From Quercus robur (lineage: Eukaryota; Streptophyta; Magnoliopsida; Fagales; Fagaceae), in assembly GCF_932294415.1 (NCBI RefSeq), contig NC_065538.1:22103759-22167758 (forward strand): DNA of 64,000 nt, read 5' to 3'. The position numbers were made by a program, and so were the translations under genes. The notes beneath the pieces were generated by a model. It did no database searches. It worked only from the letters and a program-made list of their open reading frames with translations, and had not been told where the DNA came from. Below are positions 12,394 through 25,832 of this stretch, piece by piece. Every line of letters begins with the position of its first letter. Position 1 is the stretch's first letter.

Positions 12394-13159
12394 TTGTTTC
12401 TGTCTTGGAAGTGTTCATTATATGGGTTTCTTCAATTGTATACTACTCAGGAATCTATAGCAAAGTTTTTTCTGTCTTCTGTTACAACCAACGAATGGGC
12501 ACGCTACTAAATTTGTAATGAGTATGCGGCTTGGTCTGCATTAAAAACTAAAAGCAGTTCCCATGCCATTCTTTTTCTTTATTATTTTTTGCATAGAGCC
12601 TATTCTCACAGAGAATTCGTTACATTTTACACACCCATTGAGAGGGGTTTGTCTATTTTTGAGGACCTGTAGAAATGTATGTTGTTTCCAGTGTCTCTAT
12701 ATATGTTGCTTGGGAGCTTTCTTCTGTTCGTTTGATTGTAGTCATTTTTACATGAAGTAACTTAAAGAGTTAACATTTGTTACATGTTATTATATGTAAA
12801 TTATATTTTGGATCTGCATATGTACAAATTCAACACACGAGTTAAGATTCATATTGCTATTTTTATGCGAATTTTCACGAGGCTTCAAACATATCCCTCA
12901 AGTTGCAAATTCTCTAGATTCTCAAAAAAAAAAGTTGCAAATTCTCTATGTAGATTATTTAGAGTTTTCTTCTGGTCGTTTGATTGTAGAGGTTTTTACA
13001 TTAATCCAAGGAGAGCAGAGGTTTGTACATAATACATTAGTTCGGTAACGCCTAACTTAATAGAATTTTTATGTAAAATGCGCAAATCAACAATGAAAAC
13101 AAAGAAGTTGCCTAAATTAACAAGACTATAAAGAAGCCTATTCGAAATTATATGCACTC
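12351..13159. other. Intergenic with long A tract
   Basis: An A run of about 30 bases (12360-12390) follows the IST1-like stop almost directly. The rest is AT-rich with a short repeated phrase (gttgcaaattctct near 12902 and 12934). I see no gene. Confidence 0.5.
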
Positions 13160-13164
13160 GAGGT

Positions 13165-13544
13165 TAATAGAAAACAGAGGAGAGTTCTGGAGAATGAAAC
13201 TCTATTTCATTGAAAATGAATTGAATTATCAACTAATACAATCAGATAGGTATATATACACCAAAGCTGTAACTGAACCAGCTGTAACTAATCTTTCTCT
13301 CTACCAGTAACTAACTAACTAGCAATCTAACAGATTTAACCAAACTGATACACGTGCCTGTCACATGCTAAGTTAAATACATATGTGAAACTAAAAACTA
13401 CATGCCGTTTCTATCTATTATGCTTGTTGTCATTTATTGTACAAACTGATTGGAGCTCAACTTCTTATCTGTGCTCTGCTTCTTATCTGTGCTCTTGATT
13501 CTGCTCCTCTTAGCTGCTGCATTACTTCCTTTTGTATCTTGACA
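13165..13544 (-). repeat. 3' LTR of the copia element
   Basis: This 380-bp repeat is nearly identical to 18331-18710. In element orientation it starts TGTCAAG and ends CTATTA, so the ends are TG..TA instead of the usual TG..CA. The internal side is bordered by the purine-rich tract at 13545-13555. Confidence 0.95.
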
Positions 13545-16500
13545 CCCTCCCTCAAGTGGAAGAGGGGCATGAATATTGACCATATTCAACTTGGATACAA
13601 GAAAGGAGAATTGTTGGGCATTCAAGGCTTTGGTTAGCAAGTCTGCAATCTGAGAATTTGTCCTAACATGTAACATTCTGATATACCCTTCCAAGACTTT
13701 ATCTCTGACAAGATGACAATCAATTTCTATATGTTTTGTTCTTTCATGGAATACAGGGTTTGCAGCAATGTGAAGGGCTGCCTGACTGTCACAGAACAAA
13801 AGGGCTGCTTGAGGATGCTTTATTTGAAAATCATGAAGAACATATAAAAGCCAAATGATCTCACAGATTGCTACTGCCATTGATCTATACTCAGACTCTG
13901 CTGAAGACCGTGAAACTGTTTGTTGCTTCTTTGACTTCCATGAAATCAAAGACTCACCAAGAAAGACACAAAAACCAGTGATAGATCTCCTAGTGTCCGG
14001 GCATGAAGCCCAGTCTGCATCAGCAAAGGCCTTCAAGTGCAATTCTGATTTGCTTGAGAAAAACAAGCCTTTCCCTGGTGAACTCTTTAGATATTGCAAG
14101 ACCGTATGAGCTGCTAGCAGATGGGGTTCTCTAGGATGTGCCATGAACTAACTGAGTCTATTTACAGCAAAGGTTATGTCAGGCCTGGTTATTGTTAAGT
14201 ATAGTAACCTTCCTATCAATCTTCTATAAGAGCTTGGATCTTGCAACTCCTTTCCCTCATACTTACTAAGCTTGAGATTCTGATCCATAGGCACTTTGGC
14301 TGGTTTACATCCTAACATACCAGCATCACCCAACACTTCAAGTGTATATTTTCTTTGGCATAAATTGATACCATCAGTAGTCCTTGCAACTTCAAGGCCT
14401 AAGAAAAATTTCAAATCACCCAAATCTTTTAGCTTGAATTGTTGATCTAATAGAATCTTCAACTCATCAACTGCTTGCTTGTTGTCACTAGCAATCAATA
14501 TATCATCAACGTAAACCAATAGGGCAATGAAAGAAGTAGAGTTCTTCTTAATGAAAAGAGAGTAGTCAGCCTTGGACTGTGTAAATCCAAGAAGAACTAA
14601 TGCAGTGGAAAACTTGGCAAACCATTGCCTTGAAGCTTGTTTTAGTCCATACAAGGACTTAGTAAGCTTGCATACCAGCCCCCCCTTGCTGTGGAAGCCT
14701 GGTGGGAGATCCATGTAGACTTCTTCCTTCAATTCACCATGAAGGAAGGCGTTATTTACATCAAGCTGACAGAGATACCAGCCTTGCACAGCAGCCACTG
14801 CGAGAAGACATTTGACAGTAACAAGTTTGGCAACAGGGGAGAAAGTTTCAATGTAATCAAGGCCTTCTTTTTGAGTGAAGCCTTTAGCCACCAACCTAGC
14901 CTTATATCTTTCCACAATCCCATCAGATTTGTACTTCACCTTATACACCCACTTACAACCAATTGTCTTTTTGTGAGGTGGAAGAGTTGTGAGGGTCCAA
15001 GTTTGATTAGCTTCAAGAGCAGAAATCTCAGCTGCCATAGCCTCTCTCCACTTGAGATTTTTAACTGCTTGATGATAGAATTTGGGTTCCTCAATTGAGG
15101 AAATGGCATTACAGAAATGCAAGTGTCTAGGAGACAATTTTTGGGAAGACAGGTAAGAAGATAAAGGGTAAGCAGTACTAGATGGAACTTGAGACACCTG
15201 ATTGCACTTATAAGCTTGCAAATAAGCAGGTCTGTGAGAAATCCTAGTGGATTTTCTAAGAGGTGGAATGGAAGAAGAAGGAGGTACATCATGAACAGAA
15301 GGAGAAGGATGACCAAGAGAAACAGTAGGCTGATCAAGATGGACATTAGACTGATCAAGGGAAATAGTGACTGATCAGAAACATTAGAATGACCCAAGGG
15401 AACAAGTAAGGAACCAATAAGAATAGAAGAAGGGTCTGGACAAGGATGAGAATTAGGAATATGCTCAATATTAGAGTCTGCAATTGGAATAGGAATGGAA
15501 ATTGGACAAGAGGGAGAGTCAAAAGCAGTAGCAGGTGAACCAAATGAAGGAAAAGAGTGGGAACCAGACAAGGAATGAGAAGAATCTAAAAAAGGAAAGA
15601 TAGACTCATGAAAGACAACATCTCTAGATACAGTGATTTTCCTAGTATGAAGATTAAGAACCTTGTAACCTTTCATGTTAAAAGGGTAGCCTAAAAAAAC
15701 ACATGGAGAAGCTCTAGAATCAAACTTCAACCTATGAACAGAAGGGGTGGAAACAAAACACAAGCAACCAAACACTCTAATATGAGTAAAAGAAGGTTGT
15801 TTATGAAATAAAAGCTCAAAAGGGGATTTATGACGCAACAAAGGCATAGGCAACCTGTTAATCAGATAAGTGGCTGTCAAAATACATTCTCCCTAATATG
15901 CTGAGGGTAGATTGGATTGAATTTTAAGAGATCTAGCAACATTCAAAAGATGTTGGTGCTTTCTCTCAACCACAGAATTTTGCTGAGGTGTATAAGCACA
16001 ACTCTTTTGATGCACAATGCCATGATCACTATAAAAGTTTGATAAAGAAAATTCAGGAGCATTATCTGATCTGATTGCTTTAATACCAATGTTAAATTGA
16101 GTCAAAATCATATTATAAAATGAAATTAAAAGCTGTTTAACATCAGACTTAGCTTTCATGAGATATACCCAAGTAGACCTAGTGGCATCATCAACAATGG
16201 TAAGAAAAAATCTAAAACCATCATAAGTGCAAACAGAATAGGGACCCCAAACATCTACATGAATCAAAGCAAATGGCTTAGTACTCATATTATTGTTTGA
16301 AGGAAATGGCAGCCTCTTCTGCTTAGCCAAAGGACAGATGGTACAAATGTCATTACATTTTGAAGAAAAAAAAGGCAAAACATCTTGCAAAGATGACAGT
16401 TTATTAAAAGAGGGGTGTCCTAATCTAAAATGCCACAAAATGGACATATCTTTATTAGAGACAGATGCTGAAAAAACTGACTTGGGAAGCTTGTTGGTGG

Positions 16501-18040
16501 AGAGGTAATCTGACAGAGAAGGTGAAGTCCTATGAGTACTGTTCTGCAGCAAATACAGACCATGTTGGACTTCACCCACTCCAATCGTCCTCCAACAAGA
16601 AAGGTCCTGGATGAAGCAAAATTGGGACAAAAACACAAGACAAAGAGGCAAGCGTTGAGTGATTTGACTGACAGACACAAGATTAAAGGAAAAAGAAGGA
16701 ACAAAAAGAACATGTTCAAGAGTAAGGGAATTAGACAGTTTGACAGTACCAATGTGAGTGACATGAGCAGATTCACCATTAGGTAATTCAACAACACAAT
16801 GGGAAACAGCAATATAAGATTGAAAGAGTGAAAGAGAACAAGCAATATGATCACTTGCACCTGTGTCAAGAACCCAAGTACTACCACCAAAAACAGATCT
16901 ATTCACAAGCTTAGCAGAGAAAATGGAATGCTTGAGATTACCTGCCAAAGGAGTTGAATGATAGGTAGAAGCTTTGTTGGAGGAAACACTGTTGGCCATA
17001 GCAATTGGACTATTCTGAGAATCAGACCCTCCAATCATAGCAAGCAGTTTCTGGCATTGCTCCATTGTGAAAGGAAAATGTTGTGGAGTTGGTGTTGCAA
17101 CAGAATCTTGAACAAAATCAAGGGAAGAGACCTGGTTTGCCCTTGCTTTGGTTTTATATCCAGGAGGATATCCATGGATTTTGTAGCATTTTTCCACGGT
17201 ATGACCAAGCAATCCACAATGGCTGCAAGTAGGCCTTTCCTTTCCTTTCTTGAAAGTCTTAAAACCAGAACCAAAATTCATTGTTTTGGCTACAAGGGCT
17301 GTGGATTCAACAAAAGGACCATTGTTGCTATGTCCAACTGACCTCTGCCTTTCATCTTGAACCAACAAAGAGTATACTTTGTCAACAGAAGGAATGGGAT
17401 CCATCAACAGAATTTGACCTCGAATGTGAGAGAATGAATCATTGAGACCCATTAGAAGCTGCATAATTGCTTCTCTGTGATGAAGATTGGAGATCTTTTC
17501 ATTCACATGGCACACACACTTCTCACAAGAGCAAAGAGGAAGTGGTTCATAGTTCTGTATCTCATCCCACAAGATTGAGAGGTTGGTAAAATAATCACTC
17601 ACAATGAGTTCCCCTTGAGAAATGCTAGCAAGATCTTTCTGCAATTGATAAACCCTAGGTCCATTGCCTTGAGAGAACATGTTTTGAAGCTTCTTCCAAA
17701 CTTCCTTGGCAGTTCTCCGATACACCATACTAGTTGCAATCTTAGGGGAAACACAGTTGATGATCCAAGAAACCACAATTTCATTGCACCGAGACCAGCT
17801 TTGAACAAGAAGAGGAACTTTCTCCATGGCAGAAGTCAGAGAAGCAGAGCCATCAATTAACCAAAATTTATTTTTGATTCTAAGAGCTCTCTCCATGGAT
17901 CGTGCCCATGTAGCGTAGTTTTCTCCTCCAATCAGTGACTGAGATACAAGAATCGCACCAGGGCTCTCAGCGTGGTGAAGGAAAAAGGGATGTGATTCAT
18001 CAATGGTAATGCTTGTAGATGCTTGATTAGAAGACGCCAT
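13434..18040 (-). pseudogene. Disrupted copia gag-pol polyprotein
   Basis: Reading starts at 18040 on the minus strand. Visible in order: gag (YATWARSMERALR), CCHC zinc knuckle (CSHCGLLGHTVEKC), protease active site (WVLDTGASDH), integrase zinc-binding HFRLGHP..CTICPLAKQ and catalytic core (IRSDNAPEF, then VVERKHQ), reverse transcriptase ([10 protein letters not shown]) and RNase H ([17 protein letters not shown]). An in-frame TAG lies at 15893-15895 just after the integrase glutamate. A one-base frameshift lies near 15370 in the linker before the reverse transcriptase. A second in-frame TAG lies at 14148-14150 between reverse transcriptase and RNase H. All catalytic motifs remain readable, consistent with recent decay. 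The element could only move with proteins supplied from elsewhere. Confidence 0.9.
13545..13555 (-). other. Polypurine tract of the copia element
   Basis: On the minus strand it reads TTGAGGGAGGG directly before the 3' LTR, the expected place for the plus-strand primer of reverse transcription. Confidence 0.8.
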
Positions 18041-18318
18041 TGACGAAGCTTTGGAAAGTAAAACCTAGCTTTTGAAGAAGAAGAAATTGAAACGAAGGAA
18101 TTAGGTGGAAGCAAGAAAAGATTGCTCAGAATCGAAGAAAAAACAAGAAAACGTTTCAAAATCAAAAATAGGGAGATCTCTCAAGAAAAATTTCTCAGAA
18201 TCGAAGAGAAAAGGAGAAAATTTTCTCGGGAAAATTTTCTGATTTGGAGAGAAAAGAAACTTCTAGAATCAAGGAAAGGAAAAGAAAAAGCTAGGAAATC
18301 AGTAAAACTGTGCTAGCT

Positions 18319-18330
18319 GCTCTGATACCA
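18319..18330 (-). other. Primer binding site (initiator Met tRNA)
   Basis: The minus strand reads TGGTATCAGAGC immediately next to the 5' LTR, the standard plant copia primer site complementary to the 3' end of initiator methionine tRNA. Confidence 0.95.
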
Positions 18331-18710
18331 TAATAGAAAACAGAGGAGAGTTCTGGAGAATGAAACTCTATTTCATTGAAAATGAATTGAATTATCAACT
18401 AATACAATCAGATAGGTATATATACACCAAAGCTGTAACTGAACCAGCTGTAACTAATCTTTCTCTCTACCAGTAACTAACTAACTAGCAATCTAACAGA
18501 TTTAACCAAACTGATACACGTGCCTGTCACATGCTAAGTTAAATACATATGTGAAACTAAAAACTACATGCCGTTTCTATCTATTATGCTTGTTGTCATT
18601 TATTGTACAAACTGATTGGAGCTCAGCTTCTTATCTGTGCTCTGCTTCTTATCTGTGCTCTTGATTCTGCTCCTCTTAGCTGCTGCATTACTTCCTTTTG
18701 TATCTTGACA
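18331..18710 (-). repeat. 5' LTR of the copia element
   Basis: Partner of 13165-13544. The one difference seen is g instead of a in the phrase ggagctca(g/a)cttctta. It carries the element promoter, but I do not assign the TATA box. Confidence 0.95.
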
Positions 18711-18874
18711 GAGGTAATAATAAACGGTTTACAATTAAGAGTTGAGGTATAAACTTACAAGGATTAAGCCTCTATAAAGTTCAAATTAGTTTTTAGCCTT
18801 TTTAAAATGAGATTATTAAAAAATTTGTGCTTAAAAAAAGTATGAGTACATATTACAAAATGGGCACAAGAGAC

Positions 18875-19606
18875 TAGGGGTGTGTATGGGTTCGTTTGGC
18901 TCAAGCTAAGAGGGTTTTTTTCAATCTAACCTATCTTGGTCAAGTTGAAAAAAACTCAACCCATCACAGGGTTAGATAGTTTTTTATTATTATTTTAAAC
19001 TGAGCTTTAAAATAGCCGCATCCAACAGTATTAAAAGTGCCCCTACAATCTTCCAAAAATTCTAAGCATAGTACCATACACAAATAATCAAACCAAATGA
19101 CATTTAAATAGTAAAATATCAAATAGTTTTATCTCAACTCAATTGAAATACAAAGTAGAATAGAAGCAGTATTTCAACTATTTTTTGCCCCATGCCATCT
19201 TCTGAAAATTCTCAGTTGTAACACAACCATACACAAATTATCAAACCAAATGATATTTAGGTAGTAAAAATGTAAGATATCAAAAATTCTATCCCAAAAT
19301 TTTTTTTTTTAAGAAAGAATTCTATCCCAACTTAGTTGTAAGATATCAAATAGTTCTATTTTATATCAAGGAGAATGGCAAAAGAGTAATTAATAAAAGA
19401 TATAATATATATTAAAAATAGGTGGATCAAGTTAGGCTAAGCAAATTTGTGAATCTTTTGACCCAAACCCAACCCAACCCATAGCGCCCAAAAAAATAAA
19501 TAAAAAATAAACCCAACCTAACCTAACCCTTCGGTCCCTAAAAACCAATTCAATCCATTGAGTTAGGGTGGTTTTGATGGTTCTGTGGGTTGGCTACACA
19601 CCCCTA
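18875..19606. mobile_element. hAT-type non-autonomous element (MITE)
   Basis: A 732-bp element with 12-bp perfect terminal inverted repeats (TAGGGGTGTGTA at the left, its complement at 19595-19606). It is flanked by 8-bp target duplications CAAGAGAC (18867-18874) and CTAGAGAC (19607-19614), which differ at one base. TIRs starting TAGGGGTG with 8-bp duplications are diagnostic of hAT. The inner subterminal parts contain gggtt and aacccaacccaaccc motifs. No transposase is present. Confidence 0.9.
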
Positions 19607-19955
19607 CTAGAGACTAGACCAATTTTTATGACTAATATCTAAAGGTTCATAGTAGAAAGAAAGTAGCAAAAATAATCATGGCGTGCAAAAGAAAGAAATG
19701 TCGTTTTGGTTTCAAACCGTTTTGTCAATCATAAGATATCAAAACGGTTTGCCGTTCGTAGCCGTAGTAGTAAAAAGTAGTAACACAGTACAACGTTCAG
19801 AAATCCGAAGAGCCGCTGGCACTGGTAAAAACGCACCGTCTTTTTATATATCCACCACCTTACATTTGCAATTTGACAAATGAACAAAACGCACTGTTTT
19901 GAGAATTGGGGATTTTAGTATTATTAGGGTTTGGTTTTCTTCATGATCTTCTTCT

Positions 19956-22900
19956 ATGGAAGAAAGAACCGAATCTTTAGCTTCAGGCTCTTCAGCACAA
20001 TCACCATATCCACCTATATCATCTGAGGAAGAGGAAGAAATGAACGGCGGAGATTCAACAATGGAGGAGGAACATGTGATGAGCGAGGTCCACCTAGGAT
20101 GCCCACCTGGCATCTCTGGGTCCCACATTTCCCACTTCACCATTTCTCTTCCAACTCCACCTGGTATGGTATCTACAAAATACATTAATATTTCTATTGT
20201 CTGAAAACAATGTTGTACCAATTATATAGTTTTTGCTTTAGCTATGGTGACTTACTGGGAATGAAAATAGAAAAATAGTACTTACTTTATCTTTTTGTTT
20301 TGTTTTTATGAGAAAAGATTAGGAATTTCAAATACATTGTGGTTTGATATTTTAATTTGAAGTAATGGGAGTGATGTAGTTTAGTTTCTTACTTTCTTTT
20401 AATTCAATTACTTAGAAGTTGAACCTAGCAGATACCAATGTGAAGCGGCTTCACCAAATCAAACATTTAGCGTGGACCCAGATGGTGATCTTGTTTTAAC
20501 TAGGCGTGACAGTAAGTTCTTGTCTACAATACATTTATTTAATGTTAGTGTTATTATTATTATTTTGTGAAGTTCAATTTAACATCAAATTTGATATTGT
20601 TTACTATACAATTCAAAACCCGTTTGTTTTACAACATTCTCAAAGTATTTTATTAAAAAAGAAACTATGATTTTAAGCATTTCTTTGATAAGATATTACT
20701 TGATCTTCGATTTTCTTAAGAATTGACAAGCATGATAAGTATGTGGACATCACATAATCCAAACAGTGGATTCAACAAAAAAAAATTCATATGAGAAGTT
20801 ATCAAGTGGGATAAGATTGTAAAAGTGTAATATGCAAGCCATAACTATATATGCATATGCATGCATCTCTTTTTTGTTATGTTAAGAATTTATTTGTATG
20901 AGGAATTTGATTTGGTCTGTACGTATATAAGTTTCAAAAAGCAATTTTTAATATGAATATGTATATATTGCACAGAACCAGCTTCCTGTATTTACCGTGT
21001 GACCATCCAGCATAATATCACATCATCAATTCCAAATGTCGGTTTGCAGGTAGTTATTGGTTTGTTATGAATCTTATGATGGTTTCTCTTAGATTTATGT
21101 GCTGTAATTTAATCTCTTTTTTTGTTTACCCTTCAGGTGTGGAGAGCAGAACTAGTGTTATCTGATTTTGTTCTGCATAAGATGTTTACTTCAGCTGAGT
21201 TTGATGGAATTGTAGCATTAGAACTTGGTGCTGGAACAGGTATATCAACCATTAGTACCTACCTTGATTTTCATGGTACTTTCACTCAATAATGTAAATT
21301 TTAAACCTACGAACAAGATTGAATATGCCCAATATGACATGAACCTGTTGAACCTCATTAAGAACTGTAACAGTTAATTTGATAATCCTGACCACTGGTC
21401 CTATGTCATGGTTTATATTGTGGCTACCATTTTTGAACATCCATTAACAGTTCTGGTCATTTATAAAGTGTTTTGGAAAAATAAAATTATATCTTACTCA
21501 CATTATTGCCTATAACAGTATAACACTGTAACTGTATCATCATGGATTAACCTGCTCATGGGCTTGATTACATCATTGCTGACATATGAGGTTTTCACTT
21601 TGATGTCTATATTGATAGGTTTATGGTTAATAACAAGAATATGCTTAAGTTCGTAGATTGTATATCATATCAGAATTAGATTCTTGCTGAACCAAAGTCA
21701 ATTAGTGGCAATTGTGAAAATACAGGTCATTAGACAACTATATGGGAAAATGACTTGTAATTTTTGGCAGAACAGCTGTTTTGGGGAATGAAAAATGTTT
21801 GAAATATTTTTCTTTTTCCTTTTTTGGTTCCTTTAATGTCACATTTGTCTTATCAAATACCATCTGGAATTTATAAGTTTGTGTAATGCTTCAGAATCAT
21901 TTAAGATTTGTACATCATTCTAAATTTAGCTTCATCTCCACTGCCTATCGGAAGCATTTGTGTATCTTGGCTGACAAGGTCTTATCTTACTGTTTTCACC
22001 AGGGTTGGTGGGTATATTACTTGCACGTGTTGCAAAAACGGTGTTTGTAACTGGTATGGTACCCTACCTTTATTAGATATCATTCTTTATTCATTTGCAA
22101 GTATCCCTTAATGGTTTTGTAACTGGTATTGTACCTTACCTTTACTAGATACCATGAATTTGATTTGATATGTCCCTTAATTTGTTTGAAATCTTTTTTT
22201 TTTCCTAGTGGATGGATGGATGGATGCCTGATCATTGTGTCTCATACTGTTATTCAGTAAAACGTGAGTCAGTGTACAGTTTGCTGATATATGATTATCT
22301 GCAACTGTGGACATATCAAATCAAATTCATGGTTTCATTTTCCTCTTTTGTTTTCTTTTATTTTTTTATTAAAAAAAATCTTCAATCTGTTTTACCCTTG
22401 TATTTTACATGTGCTTTTTATGTGGCTGGAATGGAGGGCTGATATGCTTAAGTTTCACAGATTTTTTACTATAACCACATACACTACTGAAGTTGGTACT
22501 ATGAAAGAGATGGAAGGAGCTCCTTAAGAGAGCTAAGACACTTGACACTCTCTCTCACACGTGTACAGACACACACAGAGACTATTGTTAATTAGAGAAG
22601 TTGAAATTATAGAAGGCAATGCCAAATAGAGTGCATGAAATTAGAGCTGTCTTATTAGAAGACTATATTATAAGGGAAAATCAGTCCACCAGGTTATTAC
22701 ATGCCAGTAATATTTTTTAAGTGAGAAAACTATATTAATTGTGAACATTTTTAACTGTTTTCCATCATAATTAAAGGTCCTACCTAATGCACAAAATTCC
22801 CACTTTTACAAGGTCTAGAAGAGGTGATCGATAGACAACCTTGTCCCCCAATTTTTTTTGAGAGAGGCTGGTTCCCATACTAGAACCCATAATTTGCCAT

Positions 22901-24676
22901 TTTGGGTGGAAGGCACTTGCCATTGCACCAAGGCCTAACCTTTACTTTCCGTCTTATTATATTAATTCAGAACTCCTTCATTTATAGTAAAGTTTTTTAC
23001 TTTTTAACACCACAATATAAATCCTCAGCCGTTGATGAGTAGGTTATTTGAAGTTTACAACTAGCTAATGGTTTCTGATAAGTTGTATTGGAATAGTCTG
23101 ATCTAATTACAATTGCAAATATTCATGCCTAATTTATAAGCAAAACCAGCAATTAAAGATTTGAACTTGATTGAGCTGATGATCATCTTGAACCTCTAGT
23201 CACAGATGGTGTACTATGTTTTCTTCCTCTTACCTTTTGTAGTTAGACATGCTTTCTGATCTTCCAGGATGAAATTTGTATCACATTAACGTGTAGTAGT
23301 TAATGAGAAGAGTAGGTTTCTGGAGGCAAAGTTGATTATGCATGATTTTTATTGGAGGGTACACACATCCCAGTATGCTCTTTCAGTTCTTTCTACTTCA
23401 TTTTGTTACTCAGTATTGAAATGGTATTTCTAAAGAAGCCACTCTAATTGTTGACAGACCATGGTGATGAAATCCTTAACAACTGTGCTGAGAATGTTGA
23501 CCTTAATTCTGGACTGTTCAACTGTCAAGCAGCAGTTTATGTGCGCGAACTCGAATGGATGAGTCCGTGGCCCCCTAGAGTAGTAGGACCAGGAGAGTCT
23601 CCTCTGCATAAAAGGTGAAATTTTTTTAGTTGATAAAAGAAAGAAAGATAAGACAACTGCAAGATGGTTGGTCCAATAAGAATTTCCCTTTCAATTATCT
23701 GGGAGCCTAAATCATTTTGTTTAGTTGTGTCATTCAGGTACTCATGGACCTTTTCTGAAGTTGAAGAAGTCCAAGGAGCTTCTTTGCTTGTGGCTGCTGA
23801 CGTAATTTACAGCGATGACTTGACTGATGCATTTTTCAATGTTTTGGAGAAATTTATGGCCCTAGGTTCAGAGAAGGTACAGATCAAAATGGTAGAACAG
23901 GGTGCAATAGCAAACAGCTAATATCTCCTCATGACAGAACAGTTAGAATCTGTCCTCGTTTTGGCTTGAAAAACAAGATATGTTCAAGGTTTTGGACTAA
24001 AGCCTAAGTGGGCCTTTCGAATGTTATTTGAAATGGATAGTTTTCCCATGTGGGTTAAATTCCTCTTTTAAGGTTGTTGACATCTCGCCAATGAGCTCTG
24101 AATCAATTGCCATTTCCTCCTCCCACAAGAATGGGTGGAGGAGGATAAGATTATGGATTCAAAACCCATCGAGTCCTTTTGTTACAGACCAATTTTAATA
24201 TTTTTTTTTTAAAAAAAAATTAACAATCATTGACATGTCTTGTTTATTTTTAAAAAGAACCACTTTGAGTTCCTATATGTTGCCATTAATTAACCTTCCT
24301 ATGTTTCTTAGGTGTTATACTTGGCATTGGAAAAGCGCTACAACTTCAGTGTCAATGATCTCGATGTTGTTGCAAATGGTTATTCACACTTTCGTAGTTA
24401 TTTGAGGGATGACAGCGGTGAGTATGTTACTGTGTGGATGTCTAGTACCACTTGATATTGGTTATTATTTGATTTTGTAATGGTGATGCAGAATGTGAGG
24501 ACATCAAAAATGGATCTGTCCCTTGTTTTGTTGGAAAGCGCATCGATATCACACAAATTCCACAATATGTGAGGGATTACGATAGAGGAAATGATGTTGA
24601 GATTTGGCGGATTAAATATGAGAAAAAAAATCCCAATGTAGGAGACTCCTGTGACAATGTGACTAAAGTAATGTAG
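19956..24676 (+). CDS. METTL22-like protein methyltransferase
   Basis: Nine exons: 19956-20163, 20416-20511, 20976-21049, 21137-21239, 22003-22053, 23458-23614, 23738-23876, 24312-24417 and 24492-24676. All have GT..AG borders and matching phases, giving 372 residues. The N-terminus is acidic and Ser/Glu-rich. [15 protein letters not shown] leads into the SAM-binding motif [20 protein letters not shown] (residues about 154-172), then [18 protein letters not shown]. The post-motif segment [20 protein letters not shown] ends in [11 protein letters not shown] near residue 260. This is the seven-beta-strand METTL21/22 family, which methylates lysines on proteins. Human METTL22 acts on KIN17, but the plant substrate is unknown. 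The ATG is the first in a frame that connects to exon 2. Intron 5 is long (1.4 kb) and intron 7 holds a SINE-like repeat. The gene reads as intact. Confidence 0.9.
24085..24230 (+). mobile_element. SINE-like remnant in intron 7 of the METTL22-like gene
   Basis: A tRNA-like start (tcaattgccatttcctcctcc) is followed after about 50 bases by a B-box-like ggattcaaaacccatc. The arrangement parallels the better-bounded element at 60106-60224, and the two share the atttc(t/c)cct(c/t)c core. Ends are approximate and no target duplication was found. Confidence 0.45.
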
Positions 24677-25061
24677 ACACTTCCAAGGCGATTAAATTTG
24701 TCATAAAAGTCTAATAATCCTGTCTTCGTTCATTTTATAGTGATAAATGCTTATAAGCTATCATACTAAAGTGGTCCTAGGGTTACATTATTTTCGTATA
24801 TTCTCCATACATGCAATATTTTGAGGTGATCAAAGATTAATAGTTATGTCATCGATCAATTATTTAAATTCAAGTTTTTAAAGTTTAAAATAATGAATAA
24901 AAGATGAGTTTGTGAATCAAATGGTAAAAAAATTGGCATGAATGTTAAAAACATATAGATCATGTAATTCAAATGTGGGATTTTCAAAATATGTATTTTA
25001 TAACAAGTTTTTGAGTAGTAATAAATTGTTTAGAGTTACACCAAATATAATTTGAACCTAA

Positions 25062-25108
<47 letters not shown>

Positions 25109-25472
25109 ATGTCACATCCAAAAGACTTGGAGGAGCTTAGCTTATTAAGGATTTTTTTTTTTTCCAGGCGTAGTAGAGAGCCACGAGTAAATGTTTATTA
25201 ATAATTAAATATTATATGAAGTTAATATTATATGAAGTAAATGTCCAACCTAGTGTTAACGTGTGTTGGTTTCATATTAAAAAGGCATAAATGTATTTCA
25301 CATTAGTAGTAAACAAGGGAAAAAAACCTAGGATTTAGGAAAGCTCTAAAAAAGCTCTTCAATAAATAAGCTAAGTTGAGATCATTTAATGTCATCCTTT
25401 AACTAAGTTGCATATTTGAACCCAAACACACCCCCCCCCCCCCCCCAACAATATATATATATATATATATAT
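24677..25472. other. Intergenic with microsatellites
   Basis: A CT repeat (25061-25082) runs into a TA repeat (25083-25108). A C run of about 17 (25430-25446) is followed by a second TA repeat (25451-25472). No gene is seen. Confidence 0.6.
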
Positions 25473-25832
25473 GCCAAAATGGGCATTTGCCTATTTCACC
25501 CAAAAGATGTAACAAAATGCCCATATTCTGAAACTATCTAGCAAAATGCCTCTATTTTGAAACTCGATTTGATGAAAATCAAGTTATTAGAAAAAATTCA
25601 CATGAAACTCGAGTTCCATAAATTTTTTTTTTATTTTTTTTATTTTTTTTATTTTTTTATTTTTTTTAAGTTTGATTGCCAATAACTCGATTTTCTAAAA
25701 ATCAAGCTTTAATGTAAAACACAATTTTTAGAAAATCGAATTTCAAAACAGGAATATTTTGCTAAATAGTTTCAGAATATGGGCATTTTGCTACATCTTT
25801 TGGGTGAAATTGGCAAAAGCCCATTTTTGCCT
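25473..25832. mobile_element. Long-TIR MITE within TA repeats
   Basis: The left end (gccaaaatgggcatttgcct, through about 25548) is the imperfect reverse complement of the right end (about 25758-25832, ending agcccatttttgcctata). Arms are about 75 bp. Both sides are (TA)n tracts, so a TA target duplication cannot be distinguished from the microsatellite. The middle holds aactcgattt / aaatcgaatt pairs and a T/A-rich spacer. It resembles Mariner/Stowaway-style or other foldback elements. Confidence 0.65.

Larger units (their letters stand above)
13165..18710 (-). mobile_element. Ty1/copia LTR retrotransposon
   Basis: Complete element, 5546 bp, on the minus strand. It is flanked by a 5-bp target duplication GAGGT (13160-13164 and 18711-18715). 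LTRs of 380 bp lie at both ends. The primer binding site (complement of TGGTATCAGAGC, initiator Met tRNA) abuts the right LTR and a purine tract abuts the left LTR. Internal order is gag, protease, integrase, reverse transcriptase, RNase H, the copia order. The coding part has two in-frame stops and one frameshift, so it is structurally complete but not self-sufficient. The LTRs differ at one position seen by eye (near 13462 versus 18628), implying a recent insertion. Confidence 0.95.
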
